A stretch of DNA of 21,377 bases from a virus. Under the pieces are notes generated by a model, which did not search any database, was not told where the DNA came from, and saw only the letters and a program-made list of their open reading frames with translations. Shown here piece after piece: positions 6,807 to 14,870 of this stretch. Both the position numbers and the translations under genes were made by a program. The number at the start of each line of letters is the position of its first letter. Positions within the stretch are counted from its first letter, which is position 1. Location of the stretch: positions 1 through 21,377 of IMG/VR virus record IMGVR_UViG_3300031997_000866; one strand, 5' to 3'.

Positions 6807-7396
6807 AGACACGTATGAGAACACACTGTAAAAACGGACACGCTTTAATCGAGGAAAATAGGTATCTATACAACGGCTATGTTTCTTGTAAAACATGTCG
6901 AAGTGTTAATGCTCATGTTTTTAACGAAAGAAATCCTAAAAGAACAGCAAAGTATTATAAGGAAAATAAAGATAAGGTGAGAAAACGTCAGCGTACCTAT
7001 GTTCAAGAACACAGGGAAATGCTTATAGAGTCTCGTAAAAAGTATTATAAAGATAATAGAGAGATACTATCAGAAAAACATCGCGTATACAATGGTTCTA
7101 ACGCTGCAAAAGAGGCCGGTAGAAATTCCAAGTATCTTAAAAAATATGGAATTACTCTTGGTATGTATAATGCTATGTTGGTTGAACAGTCTAATAAGTG
7201 TGCTATTTGTAAACATGACCAAATAGCAGGGTGGTATTTATCTGTGGATCACGACCATGTTACAGGACAAGTAAGAGGATTACTTTGCTATCGTTGTAAT
7301 TCGGCGCTTGGGTTTTTGCGTGAAGATCCTATTCTTTTATCACGCGCTTTAGAATATTTATCTAAATCAAAAAGTTCATATGGAGGACAAAAGTAA
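6803..7396 (+). CDS. Recombination endonuclease VII-like (His-Me finger) nuclease
   Basis: This relative of T4 gp49 would cleave branched DNA before packaging, or act as a free-standing homing-type nuclease. The C-terminal half has the signature CAIC (C133, C136), LSVDHDHVTGQVRGLL (D149 to H152, the His-Me catalytic motif), CYRC (C162, C165, completing the structural zinc site) and NSALG. The N-terminus holds a second putative zinc motif (C9, H13, C29, C32). A Lys/Tyr-rich linker of repeated YYKENK-, YYKDNR-like helices (about 50-115) joins the two. The start is GTG 6803, overlapping the previous stop; ATG 6815 in the same frame is a credible alternative that would remove 4 residues. Bases 6901-7200 are about 33% GC against about 44% in 7441-7740, which suggests recent acquisition. 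Confidence 0.9.
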   Translation: MKTRMRTHCKNGHALIEENRYLYNGYVSCKTCRSVNAHVFNERNPKRTAKYYKENKDKVRKRQRTYVQEHREMLIESRKKYYKDNREILSEKHRVYNGSNAAKEAGRNSKYLKKYGITLGMYNAMLVEQSNKCAICKHDQIAGWYLSVDHDHVTGQVRGLLCYRCNSALGFLREDPILLSRALEYLSKSKSSYGGQK

Positions 7397-8583
7397 TGGG
7401 TGTTTCATACTTATCGGCATCGGCCATCAAGGATTTTTTGCTGTGCCATCTAAAATTTCTATACCGGTCCGATAGGAGTGCGCGTTCCGTAAAAGGAGAT
7501 CACGCGAAACTTGGCTCGGCAGTGCATGAGGCTATAGAGCAATTTACGAGAAGGATGATCGCTAAACAGAGTTTTCCTGACGCATCGGACTACGACTTTG
7601 CTGTAGCTACGTTTATGAATAATGCTACTGAGGCCGGCTTAGAAGATATGACTTTTTTTAAAGAAGGAAGACAAATAGTAGTTTCTTATATAGATGGGTA
7701 TGACCCAAGTGAGAAGGTTTTAGAAGATGGAATCGAACATTTTTTCCGTCTTACTTCTCCGGCTGGAGTGCCCATAGTGGGTGCTATAGATAAGGTTGTA
7801 GAACTGTCTCCCGATACTATAGGGATTTATGACTATAAAACCGCTAGGAATGCACTTACTAACAACGAACTTTTAACAGACGTTCAGTTGTCTATGTATG
7901 ATCTTGCTGGAAGTATTGTTTGGCCGCAGTACCCAAATCGAGTTTTGTTCCTAGACTACGTGCGCATTGGTAAAAAAGTTTCTACGTATCGTACAGATGA
8001 GGATAGAAAGAGTTTTAATGAGTTCTTATCCGCCACCTGGACTCAGGTCAACAAACTCGAGGAGTCAGAGGCTACGGGCACATTAAATCGTCTGTGCGGC
8101 TGGTGTGACTATAAAGATCGTTGCCCAGCTTACCAGAACTTCTTATCTGCTAGAGAACCTGGTTTTAAAACTATCAGTGAAATGAGTGACGAAGAGGTTT
8201 TAACGCACTGGACAGAAATAGCTGACAAGAAGTCTATTATAGAAAGCCGTCAGCGTGAATTAAAAATGATGGTTAACGAACGTTTTATGATGGGTAGAGA
8301 AATTGCGGCCGGTGGCCAAGAACTGCAAAGTATGCAATCCTCTCGTACCAATTTTGATATCGAGGATGTCATTACGATTATTCCCCATACCGATGTTTTT
8401 AATGTACTTACCGTTAATAAGTCTAGACTAGATAAATACGTTAAAGAGCATCCGGAATATAAGGCAGCTATTGGTAGAGTAGGGAAAGTATCCTACACGG
8501 CTGCGTCGTATGTTGTCCGGAAATCTGCTATAGAGGAGGAAATACCTCTTGACGATGCTGAACAAGACGAAGAAGCAGCTTGA
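7396..8583 (+). CDS. RecB/Cas4-like PD-(D/E)XK nuclease with predicted Fe-S cluster
   Basis: This predicted DNA exonuclease probably resects ends for RecA-driven recombination. Visible active-site elements, in order, are H44 (GSAVHEAIE), D132 (VGAIDKVVEL), and D146 with K148 (IYDYKTA), followed by the Q-containing helix VQLSMYDL. Four cysteines are placed as in AddB/Cas4 iron-sulfur nucleases: C17 near the N-terminus and C234, C237, C243 in LCGWCDYKDRC. A further 140-residue C-terminal part (KSIIESRQRELK, then QSSRTNFDIEDV and VSYTAASYVV) resembles the extension seen on phage RecB-like exonucleases. Length is 395 residues. The start shares a base with the previous stop and has GGAGG at 7382-7386. 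It is not a CRISPR Cas4, since no cas genes or repeats are present. Confidence 0.9.
   Translation: MGVSYLSASAIKDFLLCHLKFLYRSDRSARSVKGDHAKLGSAVHEAIEQFTRRMIAKQSFPDASDYDFAVATFMNNATEAGLEDMTFFKEGRQIVVSYIDGYDPSEKVLEDGIEHFFRLTSPAGVPIVGAIDKVVELSPDTIGIYDYKTARNALTNNELLTDVQLSMYDLAGSIVWPQYPNRVLFLDYVRIGKKVSTYRTDEDRKSFNEFLSATWTQVNKLEESEATGTLNRLCGWCDYKDRCPAYQNFLSAREPGFKTISEMSDEEVLTHWTEIADKKSIIESRQRELKMMVNERFMMGREIAAGGQELQSMQSSRTNFDIEDVITIIPHTDVFNVLTVNKSRLDKYVKEHPEYKAAIGRVGKVSYTAASYVVRKSAIEEEIPLDDAEQDEEAA
8534..8539 (+). promoter_or_regulatory. Shine-Dalgarno for the Sm-like gene
   Basis: AGGAGG lies inside the end of the RecB-like gene. It is 9 bases before TTG 8549 and 15 before ATG 8555, so spacing favours the TTG, although ATG is the stronger codon. 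The two starts differ by only two residues. Confidence 0.6.
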
Positions 8584-8809
8584 AGAGTTACACAATCCAT
8601 TTATAGGTATTCAATTAAAAAGTGGTGGTAAGATCTTTGGAAACGTTGTTAAGTTCACACCTCACACCATTTATGTAACGGATAGACACGGTGAGGTTTT
8701 AGATGTATCGCGGAATCATATATTTAGGGCTTTTTTACTAATAAAGGGAGATATTACAGATGGTCCAACCGAGCTTTCTAAACAGAGTAAATTTGCAAGG
8801 CATTTCTGA
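8549..8809 (+). CDS. Small protein with Sm/Hfq-like pattern, putative
   Basis: This 86-residue protein has a basic helix at the N-terminus (residues 4-15), then NPFIGIQLKSGGKIFGNVVKF, IYVTDRHGEV and LDVSRNHIFRAFLLI. A helix followed by a strand with I-x-L-K-x-G-G-K-x-x-x-G, a hydrophobic strand near residue 41 and a late strand with V-x-R-x-x-I is the order of Sm1 and Sm2 motifs in LSm proteins and Hfq. If correct, it would form a ring that binds RNA. The C-terminal 20 residues are polar. It overlaps the RecB-like gene by 35 bases and the next glycosyltransferase by 50 bases, which suggests coupling. The fold call is mine from pattern alone; another small beta-barrel (SH3-like) is possible. 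Confidence 0.6.
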   Translation: MTMLNKTKKQLEELHNPFIGIQLKSGGKIFGNVVKFTPHTIYVTDRHGEVLDVSRNHIFRAFLLIKGDITDGPTELSKQSKFARHF

Positions 8810-10091
8810 CAAACCAGATAAGAAAAAATATCGTATAATTTTCTATGGGGACTCTCCTACCTGTGCTACAGGGTTCGGACAAGTGTCCAGAAATATATTA
8901 CCAGCGCTACACGCTACCGGAAGATTTGAGATACAAGTGTTAGGTATAAACTATTGGGGAGATCCGCACGGCTATCCCTTTCCTATTTGGCCCATGGCTA
9001 TTAATAATACTAAAGATCCGTATGGGCGGCAAAGATTACAACAGCATCTGTTAGACCCGCAGCTGGAGTATGATATGCTGTTCTTTATGCAAGATACTTT
9101 TATTCTTGATAATCTCCCAGGTCTTTTAGGCAGTTTACGGCAGGCTGGAAAACGCTTTAAGAGTGTTTTCTATTATCCTATTGATGGTATCCCGAAGAAA
9201 GCTTGGGTAGAAAGTGCCGCAGGCGTAGATGTACCGGTTACATATACTCAATTTGGATTCGACCAGTCCGTAGCGCTTGTACCGGAATTAAAAAATAGAC
9301 TTAAGATTATACCTCACGGTGTAGAACCGGCTATCTTTAAACCGATGCCTAAAGAGCAGATATTGGATTTTAGAAGGAAATATCTTGGGCCGCTAGCTGA
9401 TAAGTTTATAATCACTAACGTTAATCGGAACCAACAGCGGAAGGATATTCCGGCTACCCTTCGAGCTTTCGTAGAGTTTAGAAAGCATCGGCCGGACTCA
9501 GTGCTCTATCTGCATATGGCGCCTATTGATCAAGGTTGGAATCTACCGGAGGTTATACGGTCTTTCGGTCTGGATATGAGTAAGGATGTTATTCTTCCGA
9601 ATAACTTTTCCCCCGCTACAGGATTTCCTTTGGACGTATTAAACTTTATCTATAACATGAGTGACTTAGTTATAAGTACTACGCTTGGTGAGGGTTGGGG
9701 GTTATCGTTTATTGAAGCCATGGCTTGTAGAGTGCCTATAGTTTTTCCGATGAACACAGGACTTGGTGAGCGTATTACTGAGGAGACCGGTTTTACTTAC
9801 AAGAGCGGTGGCGATATGGATCATATAACCGTTCTTCCTAACGATAACGAGGTTCTTCGTCCGGTGGCGCACATTCCAGATTTAGTAGAGAAGTTAGTCT
9901 TTGCTTATGATCACCCCGAGGAACGAGTTAAGAGGGCAGACGCGGCTTATAAGATGGTCACTGAAAACTTGCTTTGGGGCAAGCATGTAACACCGCAGTG
10001 GGTTAGCCTTTTTGAGACGCTAGCGACGCAAAAGATTGTTGCGCCGAGTCTAGAGTCCGTCAACCCCGTTTTAAAAGGTGAGGTACTTTAA
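8760..10091 (+). CDS. Glycosyltransferase, GT-B fold (GT4-like)
   Basis: This is predicted to transfer a sugar from a nucleotide-activated donor. The N-terminal half starts with YRIIFYGDSPTCATGFGQVSRN, the acceptor-side Rossmann domain of GT4-type enzymes. The C-terminal half has the donor-domain opening FIITNVNRNQQRKDIPATLRAF and the E-x7-E motif (E311, E319 in EGWGLSFIEAMACRVP), which contacts the donor. The length of 443 residues is normal for the family. The ATG at 8760 has AGGGAG upstream and lies within the Sm-like gene. It is the first of seven consecutive sugar genes. Donor, acceptor and product cannot be told from the sequence. No membrane segment or signal peptide is seen, so it should act in the cytoplasm. 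Confidence 0.88.
   Translation: MVQPSFLNRVNLQGISDKPDKKKYRIIFYGDSPTCATGFGQVSRNILPALHATGRFEIQVLGINYWGDPHGYPFPIWPMAINNTKDPYGRQRLQQHLLDPQLEYDMLFFMQDTFILDNLPGLLGSLRQAGKRFKSVFYYPIDGIPKKAWVESAAGVDVPVTYTQFGFDQSVALVPELKNRLKIIPHGVEPAIFKPMPKEQILDFRRKYLGPLADKFIITNVNRNQQRKDIPATLRAFVEFRKHRPDSVLYLHMAPIDQGWNLPEVIRSFGLDMSKDVILPNNFSPATGFPLDVLNFIYNMSDLVISTTLGEGWGLSFIEAMACRVPIVFPMNTGLGERITEETGFTYKSGGDMDHITVLPNDNEVLRPVAHIPDLVEKLVFAYDHPEERVKRADAAYKMVTENLLWGKHVTPQWVSLFETLATQKIVAPSLESVNPVLKGEVL
10077..10083 (+). promoter_or_regulatory. Ribosome-binding site for the second glycosyltransferase
   Basis: GGTGAGG ends 9 bases before the ATG at 10093 and overlaps the in-frame GTG at 10078. This supports ATG 10093, one base after the preceding stop, rather than the GTG as the real start. 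Confidence 0.55.
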
Positions 10092-10092
10092 T

Positions 10093-11226
10093 ATGAATGG
10101 AGTAAAGTATATAGGGCCTTTTTTTGATGGCTCTGGGTATGCGGAAGCCGCTCGTAATTATGTGTTGGCTATTTATAAGAAGGGTTATCCTATTACGATT
10201 ACTCCGGTTTCATTTGAGAATACCCGTCCGGATTTAGGTAAAGATGGGGAAATTCTCAGATCTTTGGTGAACCTCCCAATCTCTTACGATAAGATAGTCA
10301 CACATATTACGCCAGATCTTTGGGCGCACGTATTGACACAGGAAAACTCTGTCTATAAAATAGGTTATACGGTTTGGGAAACTAGTAAAATACCCTCGGT
10401 TTGGGCGCAGGCCTGTAATCGGGTAAACGAGGTTTGGTTACCTTGCGATTGGAATATGGAAGTGTTTAAAGAGTCGGGTGTCACTAGACCTCTGTATAAG
10501 ATCCCCCATGCTATAGAAGTTCCAGATTTAGAAAGTGTTCAAGATTTCAATTTAGAGGGTGTAGCTCCCGATACTTTTGTATTTTACTCTATTTTTCAAT
10601 GGCAGGAGCGTAAAAATCCATACGGATTACTTTCTTCGTACATGGCAGCTTTTACGGGTAGGGATGACGTTATTTTGGTTCTAAAAACATATCTTAATAA
10701 TCAGGACGGGGATAAAGAAGGCATAAGGAAGTTTATTTTAGATTTCCGTGGTTTTTTCGCTTTAGATCATTACCCGAAACTTTTCCTGGTCGTGGCCAAT
10801 ATGAGTAACGAAGATATGCTTTCTCTTCATAAACGAGGAGATTGTTTTGTTCTTCTGCAACGGTCCGAGGGCTGGGGACTTCCCCATTTTGAAGCAGCGG
10901 CGTGTGGTAAGCCCGTAATTACTACAGGGTACGGAGGGCAGACTGAGTTTTTAAAGGAAGACAACTCCTATCTACTAGATTATCAGTTAACTCCCGTAAG
11001 CGGTATGCCTTGGTCTCCTTATTACAGGGGGGATCAGTTTTGGGCGGACGTTAACGCTAAACAAGCAATAGAGACTATGCGGCATGTCTACGAGAATCGG
11101 AACGAGGCCAAAGAAAAGGGCGCTCGAGCCCGCGCGTATATACAGACTCACTTTACTAGAGATAAGGTTGGGGATATGCTCATTGATAGGCTTACCAAGA
11201 TAGACCAAGGGGACCGACATGTCTAA
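10093..11226 (+). CDS. Glycosyltransferase, GT-B fold (GT4-like)
   Basis: A second retaining-type GT-B glycosyltransferase. From ATG 10093 it has 377 residues and opens with VKYIGPFFDGSGYAEAARNYV, the glycine-rich acceptor-domain start. FVFYSIFQWQERKNPYGLL opens the donor domain, and E-x7-E is intact at E259 and E267 (EGWGLPHFEAAACGKPVI), followed by TGYGGQTEFL. It resembles the preceding gene in layout and in the D-x-x-G...RN start, so the two may be distant paralogues with different acceptors. An in-frame GTG at 10078 would add five residues but coincides with the ribosome site. It overlaps the next gene by 8 bases. Substrate unknown. Confidence 0.88.
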   Translation: MNGVKYIGPFFDGSGYAEAARNYVLAIYKKGYPITITPVSFENTRPDLGKDGEILRSLVNLPISYDKIVTHITPDLWAHVLTQENSVYKIGYTVWETSKIPSVWAQACNRVNEVWLPCDWNMEVFKESGVTRPLYKIPHAIEVPDLESVQDFNLEGVAPDTFVFYSIFQWQERKNPYGLLSSYMAAFTGRDDVILVLKTYLNNQDGDKEGIRKFILDFRGFFALDHYPKLFLVVANMSNEDMLSLHKRGDCFVLLQRSEGWGLPHFEAAACGKPVITTGYGGQTEFLKEDNSYLLDYQLTPVSGMPWSPYYRGDQFWADVNAKQAIETMRHVYENRNEAKEKGARARAYIQTHFTRDKVGDMLIDRLTKIDQGDRHV

Positions 11227-11845
11227 ACAAACACTCGGGCTGGCCATGATTGCCCAGGACGAGGTAACTAATATTCCGATGGCGTTGGCTCAATTCTATT
11301 TTGCAGTGGACGATATAGTAGTGGTTGACGGGGGGTCTTCAGACGCTACGGTTTCGTGGGCGGAAAAATTGGGTGCTCGGGTATTTAAAAGACCTTTCAA
11401 TAACGATTTTTCTGCACAGAAGAATTTCGCCATCGAACAGCTTGCTACAGACTGGATCTATGTACACGACGCGGACGAGCGGTTAGTTCCGCCTCTACTA
11501 GATATAATTCGTCCTCTAATAGAGGATCCGAGATCACTTATAGATAAGGGGATACTTCCTAATTCTCCGGAAGAATTTGATTGTTATGGTATTCCGCGTA
11601 AGAATATGATAGACGGCTTGTGGGTACCCCCATACCCCGATCACCAATACCGGTTGTTTCGTAACTACTGTAGATACAGCGGACGAGTTCACGAAACTAT
11701 AATTAACTTTAAGAATAGAACGGAAGTAGATTTTAAACACAATGTGCGGGATAAGTACGCAAGGTTCTGTATTATGCATTATAAGAGTAGTAAAGTACAA
11801 GCTGCACATAATGAGCGCTACGATAAGATAGTGAAAGGAGTTTAG
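11219..11845 (+). CDS. Family 2 glycosyltransferase (GT-A)
   Basis: Inverting GT2 enzymes use a metal-bound nucleotide sugar. The 208 residues start with LGLAMIAQDEVTNIPMAL and contain VVVDGGSSDATV (D37, the nucleotide-binding site), DFSAQKNFAI and the DxD metal motif HDADER (D84, D86). The rest, including YGIPRKNMIDG and YRLFRNYCRYSGRVHETI, fits the small SunS/LgtF-like group of GT2 proteins, in which an aromatic-rich acceptor region follows the DxD. AAGGGG precedes the ATG, which lies inside the upstream gene. Acceptor unknown; it could be a protein, glycan or DNA base. Confidence 0.87.
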   Translation: MSKQTLGLAMIAQDEVTNIPMALAQFYFAVDDIVVVDGGSSDATVSWAEKLGARVFKRPFNNDFSAQKNFAIEQLATDWIYVHDADERLVPPLLDIIRPLIEDPRSLIDKGILPNSPEEFDCYGIPRKNMIDGLWVPPYPDHQYRLFRNYCRYSGRVHETIINFKNRTEVDFKHNVRDKYARFCIMHYKSSKVQAAHNERYDKIVKGV

Positions 11846-11847
11846 TA

Positions 11848-12840
11848 ATGCCTGTAGATTTTAAGAATAAAACTGTTTTAATTACTGGGGCATCTGGTTT
11901 TCTTGGGGCACACATCGCCGAGGAACTAGTAGCTCGAGAGGCCAGTGTGGTTGCCTTAGCCCACGATGTGAAGAAGCACTCTTATCTTGTTCTTGAGGGT
12001 TTGGATAAGCGTATGGATACTTGTCATGGGGATATAACTTCCTTGGAAAGAATGCAAGAAGTTATGGCTAACTATGAAGTAGAGTACGTTTTTCATTGCG
12101 CCGCCGATGCCATTGTTAGAACATGTTCCAACGACCCTCTTGGTTGTTTTAGAGTTAATATACTGGGTACGGCTATAGTTTTAGAAGCTGCACGATCCGT
12201 AGGCACTGTTAAGGGCGTCATGTGCATGGAAAGTGATAAGTCTTACGGCTCGTTCGATTCTAAAGACCTACCTTATAGGGAAGATCAGGCCCTTAAGCCT
12301 TCGAATGTTTATGAGGTCTCCAAGGCGTGTGCTGGGCTCGTAGCAAAGGCGTATGACCATAACTATAATTTACCGACTTTTACAATCCGAGGTGCTAATC
12401 TTTATGGTCCTGGGGATATGAATTTAAGTAGAATTATACCTGGTTCTATTCTTAGGATTTTAAACGGGGAAGCGCCTGTACTTTACGGAGGTGTAGGCAA
12501 GTACATACGTGAGTTCATCTACGTACAAGACGCCGCTTTAGCAATAGTTAAACTGATGGAACGAATTGAAGATACGCGGGGGCATGCTATTAATCTAGGT
12601 TCAGGTTCAAAACATAAGGTAGCAGACGTAATGGAACTGATTTGTAAGCTCAGCGGTTCAGCACTACGTCCTGTAATAGTTGAAAAAGTTGAGACTTTTA
12701 AGGAGATAGAGGAGCAGTGGCTAGCTTTAGATAAGTTGTTTTCTTTCTTGCCTAATTTCTCCCCTATCGGTTTGGAAGAAGGCTTGCGGAAGACAATTAA
12801 ATGGTATACCAAATTTCAGGCGATGAAAGAGGGGAGGTAA
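11848..12840 (+). CDS. Extended SDR: NDP-sugar 4,6-dehydratase/epimerase-like
   Basis: This NAD(P)-dependent enzyme probably modifies the sugar of a nucleotide-sugar donor used by the adjacent transferases. The 330-residue protein starts with the Rossmann motif TGASGFLG (G14, G17, G20). Its catalytic pair Y155 and K159 sits in YEVSK, and S129-D130-K131 occupies the active-site triad region. The stretch SDKSYG, YREDQALKPSNVYEVSK and LYGPGDMNLSRIIP reads most like CDP-glucose or related 4,6-dehydratases, though epimerases share much of it. REFIYVQDAA is the usual late motif. AAAGGAG at 11834-11840 precedes the ATG. The enzyme class is firm; the exact substrate is not. Confidence 0.87.
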   Translation: MPVDFKNKTVLITGASGFLGAHIAEELVAREASVVALAHDVKKHSYLVLEGLDKRMDTCHGDITSLERMQEVMANYEVEYVFHCAADAIVRTCSNDPLGCFRVNILGTAIVLEAARSVGTVKGVMCMESDKSYGSFDSKDLPYREDQALKPSNVYEVSKACAGLVAKAYDHNYNLPTFTIRGANLYGPGDMNLSRIIPGSILRILNGEAPVLYGGVGKYIREFIYVQDAALAIVKLMERIEDTRGHAINLGSGSKHKVADVMELICKLSGSALRPVIVEKVETFKEIEEQWLALDKLFSFLPNFSPIGLEEGLRKTIKWYTKFQAMKEGR

Positions 12841-13863
12841 ATGAGAATTTATATTGCATCTCCGGGGCAGTTTTACGAGGGGTTTAATTCCCGTATTAGA
12901 GGGGAGGGACGTTGGCTTATTCACTTAGCTGGTGTTCTCCGGACACAAGGTCACGACGTGACTGTGTTTAGTAACGACCCCTTGGGTGTGTATACGGATA
13001 GGGGTGTAACCTTTACATCAGTCTGGAATGACGCATATCCAAAAGAATGTGATTTGATGATTTCAATGGACGCTTTTTCTGATCTGCCTCAGCTTCACAA
13101 GACAAATGTAACTCCACAGGTTGATACGTTCAAACCGACAAAGCGGGTATGGGCCACGGTCTTTCCTGTTGAGGACACGCATCCGGTACACGATGTTCTT
13201 CCTGTTATTTACATGTATAACTTTGGTCGTCAGAAAGGGATTCCTTTACCCCTACTTACGCATGATAAGGTTGTTCCTCCTGATTTTACTAAAACTAAAT
13301 TTCATTGGTATAGTAAAAATGCGAATGAGGAGCCCCAGTATATCCTCGGGGCAATGCGAGGTATAGCTCGCCTGGTGGAGAACCACGGGGCTTCTGGAAC
13401 CTTTATAGATGGTCCTCAACTATTTCAAGGGGATTACCGTAAAAACTACCCTAAAGAAAAGGAACAGGAAACTAAGCAGTTGTTTTCTTCTATTTTGTCT
13501 AAGGGGAGTGAAAGTTTTGCTAACTGGGTTCCTTATGACTATGCGCTTTCTCTTCTCTCTAAATCTAAACTACTTCTTGGTGTCCATCATCCGATAATGG
13601 CTCCGTCTATTCTAGAAGTCGTAGTATTAGGAGGTTTTCCTGTTATATTTGAGAATCAGAAAAACTGCCCGCCTTATGACCACGTCGATATCCCGTATGT
13701 GAAAGAGAATGCTTCTGATGACGAGGTGGCAGATTTTATAGAAATGATGTGGACGGATAAGGATTTATTCGAAGCATCGGTTCTTACCTGTCAGGAAGCG
13801 ATACATGCGCATTCCTATCCAGAAGTTTACAAGGCCGTACAGAAATTTATTTACGATCTATAA
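12841..13863 (+). CDS. Divergent GT-B glycosyltransferase-like protein
   Basis: This 340-residue protein has the outline of a GT-B transferase but lost a key residue. It starts with MRIYIASPGQF and GEGRWLIHLAGVLRTQGHDVTVF, a typical acceptor-domain Rossmann start. The donor-domain end reads YALSLLSKSKLLLGVHHPIMAPSILEVVVLGGFPVIF by segments, where the second Glu of E-x7-E is present (E259) but the first is Pro (P251). The middle (KTKFHWYSKNANEEPQYI) is unusual and has no motif I know. It could be a non-GT4 GT-B enzyme, a sugar-binding subunit or an inactive paralogue. AGGGGAGG precedes the ATG directly after the previous stop. It sits in the sugar cassette, which supports a related role. Confidence 0.72.
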   Translation: MRIYIASPGQFYEGFNSRIRGEGRWLIHLAGVLRTQGHDVTVFSNDPLGVYTDRGVTFTSVWNDAYPKECDLMISMDAFSDLPQLHKTNVTPQVDTFKPTKRVWATVFPVEDTHPVHDVLPVIYMYNFGRQKGIPLPLLTHDKVVPPDFTKTKFHWYSKNANEEPQYILGAMRGIARLVENHGASGTFIDGPQLFQGDYRKNYPKEKEQETKQLFSSILSKGSESFANWVPYDYALSLLSKSKLLLGVHHPIMAPSILEVVVLGGFPVIFENQKNCPPYDHVDIPYVKENASDDEVADFIEMMWTDKDLFEASVLTCQEAIHAHSYPEVYKAVQKFIYDL

Positions 13864-13874
13864 AAGGACTTAAT

Positions 13875-14870
13875 ATGAAAATGAAAACTTATTTTTGTCA
13901 AATGGTTGTCAATCGCTTAGAGATGATGCGTTTTAATTTAGAGCATGCTTTTCCTTATTTTGATCATTTTGTGATTGTAGACGGGGGTTCTACTGACGGG
14001 TCTGTTGAATGGTTAAAGGAACAGCCTAAGGTTTCTCTTGTTGAATTTAAGTGGTGCGATAATTTTCCTAAAAGTAGAAATCAGTACCTGATTCGAGTGG
14101 GAGAGCTCCGTGAACCAGATGAGGTTTCTCTATGCTGTGTGGCAGATGACGACGAATTTTATTCTGAATATTTAATGCAGAATATACATAACGCGGGTGC
14201 TCTGATGCTTAGTCAGGGTGCTAATCAGATGGCTATACGTTGTCGTAGTGTGAGTTTGGGTAGAGACAACTCTAGGGTATGGGAAAATCTTGATAATTTT
14301 TGGAAGCCATTAATATTTTTCTGGGAACCTGGAATTCATTATGCAGACTCCGTTTTACACGAAACTCTTATACCTCCGTCTGGCGTACGTCCAATGCAGG
14401 TTGAGGACGCTGCTAACACTAATCAGGAGGTACTTTACGAGCATATAAAGAGAGAGAACATTATCTGGCCTAGAGGTTTCAGAAATTTCTATACGTTCGG
14501 GGGCGGACCAAATCTTGGTGAAAATCAGGCGCTGTGGCGTCCTTTTAGGGCTCTTTTAGCTGAGATAGGTTCCTTTGAAAATTGGATAGCCGTAGAGGAG
14601 TATCTGGTTAAAGGAAATGTTGATCAACGCCTTAAGGATTGGTTTATAAAATATCGTTTGGACGGCACCTCTGAGTACGGGATTGAACACGAAGGAAGAA
14701 AAGTACCGTACGACGGTGCTTCTGAAGTTAGAGAGGCCTTCTTAACCTATTTTGTGTGGTATCATCCAGAAGAGTTACCAAAAGAGTTATTAGAAACAGA
14801 TAGGGCGTATAAGGATTATGCTACGGAAGCTAAGAAGATTCATGGGGACGATGTAAAGATAGGGGTTTGA
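13875..14870 (+). CDS. Family 2-like glycosyltransferase (GT-A)
   Basis: A second GT-A transferase, 331 residues. FVIVDGGSTDGSVEWL (D36, T40, D41) is the nucleotide-binding start and VADDDEF (D91 to D93) supplies the metal-binding DxD. FPKSRNQYLIRV between them is equivalent to the SxxRN motif of glycosyltransferases that act in sequence with GT4 enzymes. The C-terminal 200 residues (VLHETLIPPSGVRP, NFYTFGGGPNLGENQALW) are long and particular to this protein and probably set the acceptor. AAAGGA lies before the ATG, 11 bases after the preceding gene. Its stop overlaps the next start. Confidence 0.84.
   Translation: MKMKTYFCQMVVNRLEMMRFNLEHAFPYFDHFVIVDGGSTDGSVEWLKEQPKVSLVEFKWCDNFPKSRNQYLIRVGELREPDEVSLCCVADDDEFYSEYLMQNIHNAGALMLSQGANQMAIRCRSVSLGRDNSRVWENLDNFWKPLIFFWEPGIHYADSVLHETLIPPSGVRPMQVEDAANTNQEVLYEHIKRENIIWPRGFRNFYTFGGGPNLGENQALWRPFRALLAEIGSFENWIAVEEYLVKGNVDQRLKDWFIKYRLDGTSEYGIEHEGRKVPYDGASEVREAFLTYFVWYHPEELPKELLETDRAYKDYATEAKKIHGDDVKIGV

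Noticed and set aside
7396-8583. CRISPR-associated Cas4
   Set aside because: The Cas4-like cysteines are shared with AddB and phage RecB-like nucleases; there are no repeats or other cas genes, and the C-terminal extension fits phage exonucleases.
13121-13597. Two short plus-strand frames inside the divergent GT-B gene
   Set aside because: Their translations are low in complexity and lack motifs, while the main frame is continuous with family pattern on both sides.
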